A stretch of DNA of 64,000 nucleotides from Lates calcarifer. Lineage: Eukaryota > Chordata > Actinopteri > Centropomidae. A program made the translations under genes and the position numbers. The stretch spans positions 16,001 through 80,000 of the forward strand of contig NW_026116148.1 in NCBI RefSeq assembly GCF_001640805.2. Reading direction: 5' to 3'. Below are positions 36,738 through 48,314 of the stretch, piece after piece; the stretch's first letter is position 1; each line of letters begins with the position of its first letter. The notes below the pieces were generated by a model. That model was not told the origin of the DNA. It saw nothing but the letters and a program-made list of their open reading frames with translations, and made no database searches.

Positions 36738-36772
<35 letters not shown>

Positions 36773-37076
36773 GTAACAGAGAGACAGACAGACAGAGAGA
36801 CAGACAGACAGACAGACAGAGTAACAGACAGACAGACAGAGAGACAGACAGACAGACAGACAGAGAAGACAGAGTAACAGACAGACAGAGACAGACAGAG
36901 AGACAGACAGACAGAGAGACAGAGTAACAGACAGACAGACAGACAGAGAGACAGAGTAACAGACAGACAGAGAACAGACAGACAGACAGACAGAGAGACA
37001 GAGTAACAGACAGACAGAGAAACAGAGAGACAGACAGAGAGACAGAACAGACAGACAGAGAAACAGAGAGACAGAC

Positions 37077-37107
<31 letters not shown>

Positions 37108-37184
37108 GTAACAGACAGACAGAGAAACAGAGAGACAGACAGACAGGACAGAGTAACAGACAGACAGAGAACAGAGAGACAGAC

Positions 37185-37215
<31 letters not shown>

Positions 37216-37663
37216 GAGACAGAGAGACAGACAGAAGAGACAGAGTAACAGACAGACAGACAGACAGAGAGACAGACAGACAGACAGAGTAACAGACAGA
37301 CAGACAGACAGAGAGACAGAGAGACAGACAAGAGACAGAGTAACAGACAGACAGACAGACAGAGAGACAGACAGACAGACAGAGTAACAGACAGACAGAC
37401 AGACAGAGAGACAGACAGACAGACAGAGTAACAGACAGACAGACAGACAGAGAGACAGACAGACAGACAGAGACAGACAGAGACAGACAGACAGACAGAC
37501 AGAGAGACAGACAGACAGACAGAGTAACAGACAGACAGACAGACAGAGAGACAGACAGACAGACAGAGAACAGACAGACAGACAGACAGAAGAGACAGAG
37601 AGACAGACAGACAGACAGACAGAGAGACAGACAGACAGACAGAGAGACAGACAGACAGACAGA

Positions 37664-37698
<35 letters not shown>

Positions 37699-37942
37699 GA
37701 GACAAGACAGACAGACAGACAGAGTAACAGACAGACAGACAGACAGAGAGACAGACAGACAGACAGACAGAGAGACAGAGAGACAGACAGAGAGACAGAG
37801 TAACAGACAGACAGACAGACAGACAGAGACAGACAGACAGACAGAGTAACAGACAGAGAGACAGACAGACAGACAGAGTAACAGACAGACAGACAGACAG
37901 AGTAACAGACAGAGAGACAGACAGAGAGACAGACAGACAGGT
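36727..37942. repeat. CAGA satellite with GTAA interruptions
   Basis: About 1.2 kb of CAGACAGACAGAGAGA units with a recurrent GAGTAACAGA spacer every few dozen bases. All three minus-strand frames stay open for over 400 codons (Leu/Ser/Val/Cys repeats) purely because the repeat lacks stops. Not a gene. Confidence 0.97.
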
Positions 37943-38230
37943 GGAAACATGACGTCCTCTGTGAATCAGCACCGTTCAGTGTGATCAGTATCAACAGGTT
38001 TAATGGACACAGTTCTTTCATCAGGTTATACAGTCAGTACCTCGGACAAATCAACACTTTGGACTCTGGGAAACTGCTCTGGACAAAATGATTGACAGGT
38101 TAGCAACAGTACCTGAGGGGGCGGGGCTTAGTGAGGGGTCAGTGTAAGTCAGACTGGGATCAGCTGAGCAGATGCAGAAATCAATGATTAAAACATTGTT
38201 AGTTCTAGAGGAGCAGAGTCTGTGACGGGC

Positions 38231-39394
38231 TCAGGTCCAGGTGCTGACAGAGTCAGGGTGGACTCTTCTGATTGGCCGGCCGTGTGGAGAGGGTGGAGCC
38301 AGAGACCTGAAGAAGAGGGAGATTTGAGGTGATGATGGCGTCTGTAGGAGAAAGAGTCACGCTCAGTGATCTGACGTGAAACACGCCGACAGAGAACCGA
38401 CACCACGACTCAGCAGGAGGACTAGACTCTGTGAAACCTACACGTCAGCTACAGGTCTCTGTGAGACTTTGTCCTGTTTAAAGTGGAGTTAGGCAGCAGG
38501 TCCTGTTCGGAGAACTCGTGGATCTCCAGAAGAAATATGAATAAAACACCGGACAGACATCTAAAAAGAAATGAATAAAGTATCCAGGAGAACTCAGTGT
38601 TTGACTGTGAGACTGAGTTAAAAACAGGAGGATTCTGAATGAAGTTCTGCAGCTTCACGATAAACACAGGAAGTCTGTGAGTCCAGGTCCGACTCGAAAA
38701 CTGTTCATCGTCTGAGCTTCAGTCACACTCACCTGTCCTCGTCCTCGTCCTCGTCCAGAGAAGACGGTGGTCAGGCCGTTGTGGGCGGGGACATGTCGGA
38801 GGGGGCGGGTCCTGGACTCCTTCAGCTCTGAGAGGAGCTCAGGGCTGGACAGAGACAGACGAGCTGCACACAAACATCATCACAAAAATGATTCAGGTCT
38901 ACAGAGCAGGTTAGTGTCTGAGCTGCTGTGAGGACATCAGAGGTCTCTCCACCAGAGGGAGCTGGTTCATCAACACACAAACCTGGTCTGCTGCTGAAGC
39001 TGGGGGAGGACGAGGAGGAGGACGAGGAGCTCCGGGGAGAGGGGGAGGAGGAGGGCGTGGGACTGAAGGGGGAAGGCACAGGAGAGGAGGGGGAGGCAGC
39101 AGGGGTGAGGACGCTGGATTCACTGACGTCGCTGAAAGACCGAAGTTTGTTCCGACACTCTGGAGACAAAGAGAGAAGGAGACGGGTTAAAGGAGGAGGA
39201 GGAGGTCTCTGTCCTCTGTCCTCTGGTGTCTCCTGCTGTGAGGAGACAGACTCACCTTGTAGAAACTCTGCCTGCAGCTCTGGACTCTGCAGAGACAGGT
39301 GAGGAGACAGGTGAGGAGGAGGCGATGCAGAGGAGGGCAGCTGAGTGTCTGGTCCAGCTGAGGTCGAGGTTCCTGATGATGATGAAGACTTCAT
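38231..39394 (-). CDS. Small Ser/Pro-rich protein with espin-like WH2-type segment
   Basis: Four exons join in frame to 185 aa: 39256-39394, 38983-39159, 38733-38863 and 38231-38341. The start MKSSSSSGTSTSAG is the first ATG in frame. The protein has SPELQAEFLQECRNKLRSF, a long Ser/Pro-rich middle, then SPELLSELKESRTRPLRHVP followed by GLTTVFSGRGRGRGQ. That last region resembles the WH2-type actin-binding segment of espin (an Ile/Leu-rich helix, then GLTTVFSG), which I recall from the family; ankyrin repeats and the espin C-terminal actin bundling module are absent. A role in actin binding is inference. The neighbour znhit1 is unrelated in function. Confident as a spliced gene, less so as to family. 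Confidence 0.6.
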
Positions 39395-39824
39395 GGTGTT
39401 TGGAGCTGTGAAGAGAGTTGATCTGTCAGAGCGCTGTAAAATCCTGACAGTGTGACCTGACACCTGAACGCACCGTTTCAACCTGAGACTGAAACCAAAG
39501 GTAAACGTTTGTCGAGTTGTCGCCTGATGCTGCGTTCAGGGACACCACAGGAGGCTGGTCTGCTCTCACCTGCCGACAGGTGAGAGCACAGGGAGCCGCA
39601 CAGGTAACGACTCAGCTCAGACTGACGTGGATCTGCTCCACGGTCCAGGCCTCAGCTTTGTTTGATCATCACATCACCTGTCGTCCTCTCACACCTGTGT
39701 GACATCATCACCCCCCCAGTTCTCCCAGTTCGTACTCACTGACTGGTGCAAAGCTGCAGCTCCTCGGCTCGGCGTCGGCGTGACGACCCAGTGACGACTT
39801 CCTGCAGCCGGGACAAAGTCTGAA

Positions 39825-39858
<34 letters not shown>

Positions 39859-39995
39859 CATGTAAACCTGTGTGTGTGACAGAGACAGAAACACACACAC
39901 ACACAACCCAAAAGTCCACATTAATTATTGACATGTTTTTATGACACGGTTGCCATGGAGACCAGGAAGAAAAAGAGGAGTCAGCTGGACTTTTA

Positions 39996-40036
<41 letters not shown>

Positions 40037-40578
40037 TCTGATGACCTGAATATTCACTGATATGATCAATATTATAGATCAGGAACAGATCAGATGAATG
40101 TGTAACCTGTGTGTGTGTGTGTGTGTGTGTGTTTGGAGTTAATGTGTTCATCTAAATGACTGAATGAATTAAAGAAACAGAATCAAACATCAGTTTAGTT
40201 TTTAATATCAAATGAAAGAATCATTATTTACAACAACAACAACAACAACATGGAGGAACCAGGAAGTGTCTGAGCTGTTTACTGGAGCCAATCACAACGA
40301 TTGATTATTGGTTTTCTGTCAGTCGACTCGTCGCTGCAGCTCACGTCCTGATTGACTCAGAGAGAAGCCAATCACGTCCTGTTTACCTTCGTCCACCTGA
40401 GTCCACACCACTCCTTCCTCTCAGTCTTTGTCCAGGTCCAACAGGAGGAGGAGGAGGAGGGTGGAGTCTGCTCACCTGTCTGTCTACCTGTACAGGTGTA
40501 TGTGAGTGTGTCTGCTCTCTCAGGTGTGAACCTCCATCAGCCTCCTCCTCCTCCTCCTCCTCCTCCACCCTGACGCAG

Positions 40579-42089
40579 TCACAGCGTCCACTTCAAACAC
40601 CTGCAGAGGTAGAAAGCTCAGCATCAGCTCCGAGAACACAGACGCACAGACTGCACCTGAACGCAGCACAGACTGAGCAGGAGAATCCCCCGTTCACCTG
40701 TATGACCGGATCAGCGTGTGTGTGTGTGTGTGTGTGTGTGTACCTGGTCTCTCTGTGTGTGCACAGACACTTGCTGCAGCAGTAGCGCCCCCCACAGGTG
40801 GTGCAGGTGTAGTGGGAGGGGAAACCACACACGCAGCAGAAGTGTCGTGGAGGCAGCGACGAGGGCGGGGCCGCCGCCGACAGGTAGTTAGGCTCCGGCT
40901 TCTCCGACAGGTTCTTCCAATCAGAGCAGAGAGGGAGAGTCAGCTGACGGCAGATCGACCAATCACAGAGCAGGAACAGAGTACAGGTGTGTGTGTGTGT
41001 GTGAGACCCACCTCCTCCTCCAGCAGGGTGGTGAAGTTCTTCCTGAAACGCTGTTTGAAGTGGTCGCCCCTCGTCTTCCTCTTCTTCTTCTCTGCACAGA
41101 CACAGACACATTTACAACACGAGCACGAGACCAGACGCTCACACAAAGACGACGACCTCTCACCTGGTTCCTCTGTCTCACTGAAGGCAGGCAGGCGGGC
41201 TGTAGGACCTGGGGGAGGGAGGGAGGACAGAGGGTCGTCCTGGAAACACAAAGTAAAAACAACAACAAGTCAGCATCACTGGTGTAAATAACCAGTGAAC
41301 GAGTCTGATGAAATGGATGCTGGCTGAAAGCTGGGAGTCCAGCAGGAGATCAGGAAAGAACTGCTGCTGGGTCTGGGACCTGGAAGTTGTCTTTCTCCAG
41401 AGCCTCCAGCTGTCTGCTCAGTCTCCTCTGTCTGGTGGCTTCATCCAACACTCTGCGCTGACCGGCCTCCACCCGAGCTGAGAGAGAGAATTCAAACCAA
41501 ACTCCGTTGTCAAATCTCACAGTTTAACATTTCTCTGCACTTTGTTCGTTGACTGAACCCGAATTAAACATGTTCTGACAGAGTTTAGGACTTGATAGAA
41601 ACCAAAGGTGAATTCGGCGGACTGCTGAAGCCACAAGACACAACTTATTCCAGTGAGACATCAAGAAACCTTCAGGTCATCCCGCTGAAACAAACCGCAA
41701 AGGAGCCGCGGGCTGCAGCCTGATCTGACTCCTTCAGTCAGGATTTTAGAGAACAGTGTGACATTACACCACAGCAGCTCTGTGCCGAATTCACCGTTTA
41801 TCTACAACAATTATTCACCAATAACAGAGACATTAAAGAGAGCGCGTGGGGTTCAGAAAACCGGAGAACCGTTTCAAATGGACGTTTCGTCAGTTAGACC
41901 CGGAGCCGCCGCTAACGTTCAGGAAAAAAGGACAAAACCCAAACAGAGAATCTGTTAACGAGACTTTTCACCTTCTAAACTTTCACTGTTTACACACACG
42001 AGAGCCACAACTCGACAAAGTCCCGTTTTCATCAAGAATTCAGTTCAAATCAAACCGAACTCACCGGAGCCTTTCTTCTCCAGCACCAT
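40579..42089 (-). CDS. znhit1: Zinc finger HIT domain-containing protein 1
   Basis: A subunit of the SRCAP chromatin-remodelling complex that helps deposit histone H2A.Z in the nucleus. Six exons, all in frame: 42065-42089, 41380-41477, 41164-41239, 41012-41091, 40744-40913 and 40579-40600 (471 nt, 156 aa; human is 154). Start MVLEKKGS; exon 2 has RRVLDEATRQRRLSRQLEAL; exon 4 has KTRGDHFKQRFRKNF; exon 5 carries the HIT zinc finger with CCVCGFPSHYTCTTCGGRYC and CLCTHRETR; the tiny last exon encodes CLKWTL, close to human CLKWTV. All zinc ligands are present. The exon 5 donor GTACACAC leads straight into a CA tract. A minus-strand ATTAAA is readable at 40201-40206. Together with plod3 this matches human 7q22. 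Confidence 0.95.
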
Positions 42090-42604
42090 GTTTGACCGTT
42101 GATGTCCTGCTCTGATACGGCAGCCGCAGAGGGACAAACCGTAGCAGACGAAGCGCGGAGTAATTTAACAGCGGTTCACTGAAGGAGTTTAACATTCAGA
42201 GGGATCATAAGGAAACTTAGAGAGTTAAACAAACTTCACACGATTAAATGTAAAGTGTCGGAATGTGAACATCTTTATACGGTGAGCCACAAGGGACAAT
42301 ATTATATGACCGCGTTTATTCTTCTTTGTCGCCATCTAGTGGTAAAATAAAACTATTACATGGACCTCAGGGTGGGATTTCTGCAGGGTTCATAGAAAGT
42401 AATTTAACACCAGTTTCAGGATCAAAGGATGAAACATCAGTTAAAACCAGTAGAAACCATAAGAGCTCAAATTATTTATAAAGTGCCTGAATTTATTGAC
42501 CTCCAGATGTATACAACAATAATTCCTAATAATATCATTAATCACTAAAGACACCCTGGACTTTGATGATATAAAAAATAAAAATCTTCATTTTCCATAT
42601 GAAG

Positions 42605-42648
<44 letters not shown>

Positions 42649-42917
42649 CGACTGCTCAGGTTTCTGTTGGGAAAATACTTCATAAAGAGTCTGTCAGAGT
42701 TCAGAGGATCTAACACAGACGTCACCTTCATGGACACTAAGACAGTTTCCTTTTTCACTGAGTGTGTGACCACAGTCTGTGTCTGTTCTGTCTGATTCAC
42801 TAAGACAGCAGCTCAGTACTCAGTCAGCTCCTGGACTCATGCTGGTCCTGAACCTCCAAGACCCAGTCTGATCCACAATCAGATCAGATCAATAATCAAA
42901 GACTGATCAAAGACCGA
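42090..42917. other. znhit1 upstream region and end of V-set locus copy 1
   Basis: No coding exon was recognised. It should contain the znhit1 promoter (GC-richer near 42090-42180) and the 3' region of the minus-strand V-set locus. A CA tract lies at 42607-42647. From about 42649 the sequence begins to align with 48136 onwards, with an indel, marking the left part of the tandem duplication. Confidence 0.45.
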
Positions 42918-45900
42918 TCAAACTGATTGATCAGCCATCAGAGGAGTTGGATCAGTGGAGCTGCTTCTGTTCCTGATGTCGACTGTTTCATCTTTGACCT
43001 GAGTTCTCTCTGTAGAGGAGACAGAAGACAGTGAGACAGAGACAAACAACCAGAGACAAACAACCAGAGACAAACAACTAGAGACAAACAACCAGAGACA
43101 AACAACTAGAGACAAACAACCAAAGACAAACAACTAGAGACAAACAACCAGAGACAAACAACCAGAGACAAACAACTAGAGACAAACAACCAGAGACAAA
43201 CAACCAGAGACAAACAACTAGAGACAAACAACTAGAGACAAACAACCAGAGACAAACAACTAGAGACAAACAACTAGAGACAAACAACCAGAGACAAACA
43301 AACAACTCTGACCTTTCACTTTGAGCTGCACTGTTTTCCCTCTCTGAATTTTTTTCTCACTGCTATAAACTTCACAGCTGTATCTTCCTGTGTCTGTGGC
43401 TTTGGGGTGTTTCAGGGTCAGACTGAGGTCTCCAGTTCTCAGCAGGTCTTTCTTCATCTCTGTTCGGTCTCTGTAAACCTGGTCCTGCTCTTCAGGTTGA
43501 TCAGAGCCGTTCTGATAAAAATTGACCTTCCTGTTGTCTCTGTCCATCCACTCCACTCTGACGTCTTGAGGCAGGTCACCTGTGGTTCTGAAGGGCAGCT
43601 GGACAGACTCCACCCCTGAATCCACCTCCACCTGTTGGACTGAGAGGACAACAAAGCACATCATCAACTGTACAGACAGCAGCAGCAGTTTGTCATCACT
43701 TTATTGAAGGAGGACAAAGTTGTAGAAAAAGCTGAAGGACAGAACCAGATCAGAGCAGAAGGTAACAGGGGACAGAAATCTAGAATCTAAATCCAGGTGT
43801 TGGTGTAACTTCTGGATTAACCTGTACTATGAAAGGTTACGTTGGTGTTCTTTTGTAATTTGCTATGGCCAATGGCTCTGTCTGTAAAAATGTATCAGGA
43901 GGTGACCCTCCTCCGGTTTTTATAAGTTCCATCTTTTTTCTGTTTGCTGTGAACACTCCAGTCTCCATGGTTTTGTCATATTTTGCTGTTAGAGTCTCTT
44001 TAAATAACTCATAACTCATAACTGAATTAACTTGAGTTCTTCATCTGAGAACGAGTCAAAATGCCACAACTCTCTGTCTGCACTGCTGACAACTTAACCA
44101 CTGTTGTACTGTTTAACACCAGTTTAGGGAACCAGGGTTTGTCAACCTTGACTTCCCTTGATCACCCAGAGTTAAACCAGAGGAGGTTAAATTCCCTTCA
44201 TGGTACAGGCCTCAGAGACAACCAGAGACAAACAGATAATTCTGACCTTGGATTTTAATCACCACTGTTTTCCTTCTCCTGATCTCCTTGTTGTAGACTT
44301 CACAGCTGTATCTTCCTATGTCTCTGTCTGTGGGGTGTTTCAGGGTCAGACTGAGGTCTCCAGTTCTCAGCAGGTCTTCATTCATCTCTGTTCGGTCTCT
44401 GTAATCATCTTCCTGTTCCTCAGGTCGGTCAGAGCCGTTCTGATACACATGGACCTTCCTGTTAGTGTATCTGGTCCTCCACTCTACTCTGACGTCTTGA
44501 GGCAGGTCACCTGTGGTTTTGAAGGGCAGCTGGACAGACTCCACCCCTGAATCCACCTCCACGTGACAGTCTGAGAGGACAACAAAGCACATCATCAGCT
44601 GTACAGACAGCAGCAGCAGTTTTTCCTCACTTTATTGAAGGAGGACAAAGTTGTAGAGAAAGCTGAAGGACAGAACCAGATCAGAGCAGAAGGTAACAGG
44701 GGACAGAAATCTAGAAACTAAAACCAGGTCTTCAAGCTGTTGGAGATGATCAGAGTGTTGATGATGTGAATTTTTTCTATGTGCTGCTTCACACTAAAAT
44801 CTGTATGTTTCTTTTCTTTGTGACATTTACATGTATGGATCTAAAACTGCTGTTTCAAACATGTGTTCAACCTCACTCAACAGCTCTGACCTTTGACCTT
44901 TAGCTCCACTTGTTTCTTCATCAGGATGTTTCCCTCCCTGCTGTAGACGGTGCAGGTGTAGGTGTCTGTGTCTCCATCTGTGGGTTTTTTCAGGGTCAGA
45001 CTGAGGTCTCCAGTTCTCAGCAGGTCTTTCTTCATCTCTGTTCGGCCTCTGTAATATGGGTCCTGTTCTTGAGGTCGGTCAGAGCCGTTCTCATACACAT
45101 GGACTTTACTGTAACTGTCTGTCCACTCCACTCTGACGTCTTTAAACAGGTGAACTATGGTTCTGCAGGGCAGCTGGACAGACTCCACCCCTGAATCCAC
45201 GTCCACCTTGTAGACTGAGGACAACAAAGCACATCATCAGCTGTACAGACAGCAGCAGCAGCACTGATGCTAACAGGACCTCACTGTCTCATCCTTCTGT
45301 GTCTCATGTTGGTGGAGAACACTCAGTATTCAGACACAAGAAGCTCCAACAGTTTGTTTGAGGACCTGGAACAACCAGGTGACCTGAGCTCACCTGACGT
45401 CTGTTCTTTACTCAGCCATGTCTCACACACATCAGCACAGAATCAATGAAGATCTAATGTTTCTGTTCTCAACAATCTGAAGTTTGTTCTAATGTTTCTC
45501 AGCAGAAGTCGACCAGACGACTGAGCACAAGTCAAGAGGAAGCTTTACTGAAGCTGCTGCACATGACTGTCAGGCTGCAACATTTAGTGTCAGCACATGG
45601 TGTCATGTTGGCTGCTGTTTACCACCACAGAAGAAGAACATGGTTCACAATGTTCCATCTGAGTCCAGATAAATGCAGTGAAACACACGACAAACTGCTG
45701 AGTAAAGTCATGTTGTAGAGCTGATTCTTCCTCATCAATGAGTCTGAATGAGCTTTTCTGACGTCTGGAACAAAACCTCAAGTTTCTCTTCAGCTCTCTG
45801 TATCAGCTGTTTTTAACTCTCAACTCTTTTAGCTTCTGGAACAAGAGTCTGCCTCCACAGTCAACGAGCCACAGGAGGAAACATCTTCACCATCAGCATC

Positions 45901-46715
45901 ATGGGTAATGTAGGAGTAGAGACATACCTGACATGAAATAGTGTCGGAAATGTACCAGAAGACCCACAGCAACAATAAGAGCAACAACCAGGAGACCCAG
46001 GAGAACTATGGCCCAGGATGGAAATCGTTCTGTGGAAAAACATAAAGAACAACATGACCTCTGACCTCTGACCTGTATCTACAGGAGGTGTAGGTGTGGT
46101 TTGTTGCTGACCTTTGACCTGCAGCTGTACCTCTGACTGTCCCAGTTGTCGTCCAAACTCTCTGATGGAGCAGGTGTAGGTGGCGCTGTCAGAGAGCTGG
46201 AGGTTTGTCAGGTTGAGGCTGAGGTCTCCAGTGTCCAGAGCGTCAGTCTTCATGGACGTTCGGCCGCTGTAACGCTGGTTCTGCTCTGTCAGTTCATCAC
46301 CTTCCAGCTGACGCTGGTGGACGGTTGAAGGTCTGAGGTCGGAGCGGCTCCACACCACTGTGGGCTCGTCCAGGTCAAAGGTGGGAAACTCACAGGGCAG
46401 CAGGACAAAGTGGTCCCCCTCCACCACCTCCACAGCTGAGGCATGCTGGGACACTGTGAGGACACACAGACAGAGAGGGTCCATCTCAGCAGCCTCACTT
46501 CATGTCTCATTACTCCTCCATCCTCAGCTGAACAGAACTGACTGTACAGTCTGTGTTTGTTGGTAGAAAACATCGTCATGGATCAGTTCCAGAGGATGAA
46601 ATGAAGGTTAAAGCAGAAAGACTAAAGAGCTGCTGCAGTGTTGGATCAGTCAGATCAGAGGGACCAAGGTTTTCTTACCGTGCAGGAGGATCACAAACAC
46701 CACCAACATCTTCAT
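42918..46715 (-). CDS. B7/butyrophilin-like multi-V-set receptor locus, tandem copy 1
   Basis: Exons in transcript order, all phase 1: leader 46679-46715 ([12 protein letters not shown]); V-A 46112-46453 ([31 protein letters not shown]); transmembrane 45928-46029 ([18 protein letters not shown]); V-B 44891-45214 ([17 protein letters not shown]); V-C 44247-44570 ([16 protein letters not shown]); V-D 43313-43639 ([16 protein letters not shown]); tail 42918-43009 ([13 protein letters not shown], stop). V-C and V-D have Phe where the first Ig cysteine belongs. The membrane exon lies before V-B to V-D, so either isoforms skip exons or the locus merges two genes. Family role: cell-surface Ig receptor of the B7/BTN group; the ligand is unknown. 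Nearly identical to 48315-53420, which supports very recent duplication. Confidence 0.72.
43035..43305. repeat. 14-bp minisatellite in V-set locus copy 1
   Basis: Units GAGACAAACAACCA / GAGACAAACAACTA lie between V-D and the tail exon. On the minus (transcript) strand they read as very hydrophobic peptides such as [12 protein letters not shown]. The array is longer in copy 2. Confidence 0.95.
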
Positions 46716-48314
46716 CTTCCTGGAAAAACTCCAACAAAGTCCCCTTCAATCAGCTTCTTACTGAACTGACTAAGGCTTCAAAACCTCCTTCAGGACTTCA
46801 GTTCACAGCCACTGCTCACTGTCCTCCTCCTGATAATCTACTGACGCTCAGAGGAAACTTTAGTTTCTCTTCCAGCTGCAGGGAAGCTTTTTATTCACTG
46901 CAGCATCAGAGCTCAGGTTTCACAGCTTTTCATAAACAATAGTTTGGGATATAAAACATCACTGGGACATAAAAGTAGTCCTGCAGTTTGACCCAGGGCA
47001 GCAGAACTGTTCAAACCAGTATACACGAGGAGAAAGTACAGCATTGACTTGTGTCACGTGACATTAAAACCATGCGCCTGCAGTTTAGTGATAAGCTTTC
47101 AGCAGTTGCTCTGTGACGACAGAACTTTGTCCTGATTGGCTGAAGGCCTCTCTGACATCATGACGTGGTGTGTTTTTATTCCAGAGACCTCAGATCAGTT
47201 ATCTCCTGTGGTTTTTACATGTGAAGCTGTGAAAACAGTTTGGATCAGGTCATGTTTTTATCCTTTTCTCTCTCCTGGTAACAAGGTGGCTCCTGTTGTT
47301 TATCCTCTGTGATTCTCAATAAAACAGAAATAAATACAAACTGTTTTCTCTCTGAGAGTGTGGCTGCAGCAGGTTTATCATGTGTAACGTTTCCATGCTT
47401 TTATATATTATTCAGATTTAATTTTAATGTCTGTCAGAGGACTAAACTTGTGTTTGGCCTGAAAATGTTCAGAACAACATACAGTATCTTTAGCAGCAGA
47501 CAGGAAGAGAAGCTGCAGCGCCTCCCACAGGATTCAGCATGCAACAACAGGACTGGAGACCTGGTTCAGAGGTGACAGGATGTGTAGTTCATTCTGCTGA
47601 CATGTTGTTACTCAGTTGTATGGAGCCTCCAATCAGAGAAAACTCTTTGTACAGTTCAGTCTGGACTCTGAAATCTGAACCCCACTCACTTTAAGATTTC
47701 CTCAGTGAAGCTCTGACTGCTCACAGTTTGAATCTCAACCTTTATTTGTTCACAGGAAACAACATCTTCATGACATTTTGCAGCTAAAGGTGTTTGAGCT
47801 GAGAGAATCTTTATTTCTGAGAAAACACAGCACATAGATACTAAAGCTCCTGATGACTGAAGCTTCCATGTTTCCTGACAATCAGTTTCATCTGGAACTT
47901 TTCTCTTCATCCTGCTGATCTGAACCTCTTTAATCACAGACAGTTTGAAACTCTAGAGGAGATCCAACGTTTCCAGCCATGCTCAGTGTGTCCTCAAACT
48001 ACATCTGATGTCAGAAACCAAGCTGAGAAATCAGTTCAAATGAGCTGCAACACTTCCACTGACTGAGTCCACCTGACATGTTGATCCATCAGTGATAATA
48101 ATCCAGTACTAGAACAGAGAGAGCTGCTCTGAACAATGACTGCTCAGGTTTCTGTTGGGAAAATGTCTGTTTAGTAGAGGAAGGCCAAGGTGGATTTCAT
48201 GTCTGACTTACTAAGAGAGTCAGCTTCTGGACAGATGCTGGTCCTGAACCTGCAAGACCCAGTCTGATCCACAATCAGATCAGATCAATAATCAAAGACT
48301 GATCAACAGACCGA
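46716..48314. other. Spacer between the two V-set loci
   Basis: Holds the upstream flank of copy 1 (homologous to the flank of the leader exon of copy 2 up to about 46805), the duplicated block at 47038-47491, and otherwise no recognisable gene. A second similarity (GACAGGAAGAGAAGCTGCAG at 47499 and GACAGGAAGTGAAGCTGCAG near 53739) lies upstream of each leader and may be part of the shared promoter. Confidence 0.5.
47038..47491. repeat. Duplicated ~440-bp block, copy 1 (upstream of leader exon)
   Basis: From GCATTGACTTGTGTCACGTG through CTCAATAAAACAGAAATAAA to the ACAGTATCTTT end, this aligns closely with 52660-53092. Here it lies upstream of the copy 1 leader exon; in copy 2 it lies inside the intron between leader and V-A. 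Confidence 0.85.

Noticed and set aside
36663..38021. Three overlapping 419-452-codon minus-strand frames
   Set aside because: All are Leu/Ser/Val/Cys translations of the CAGA satellite, open in every frame because the repeat has no stops.
43407..45194. Plus-strand frames over the V exons (and their copies at 48878-50663)
   Set aside because: Mirror frames of the minus-strand V-set exons; splice sites, phases and Ig motifs are all on the minus strand.
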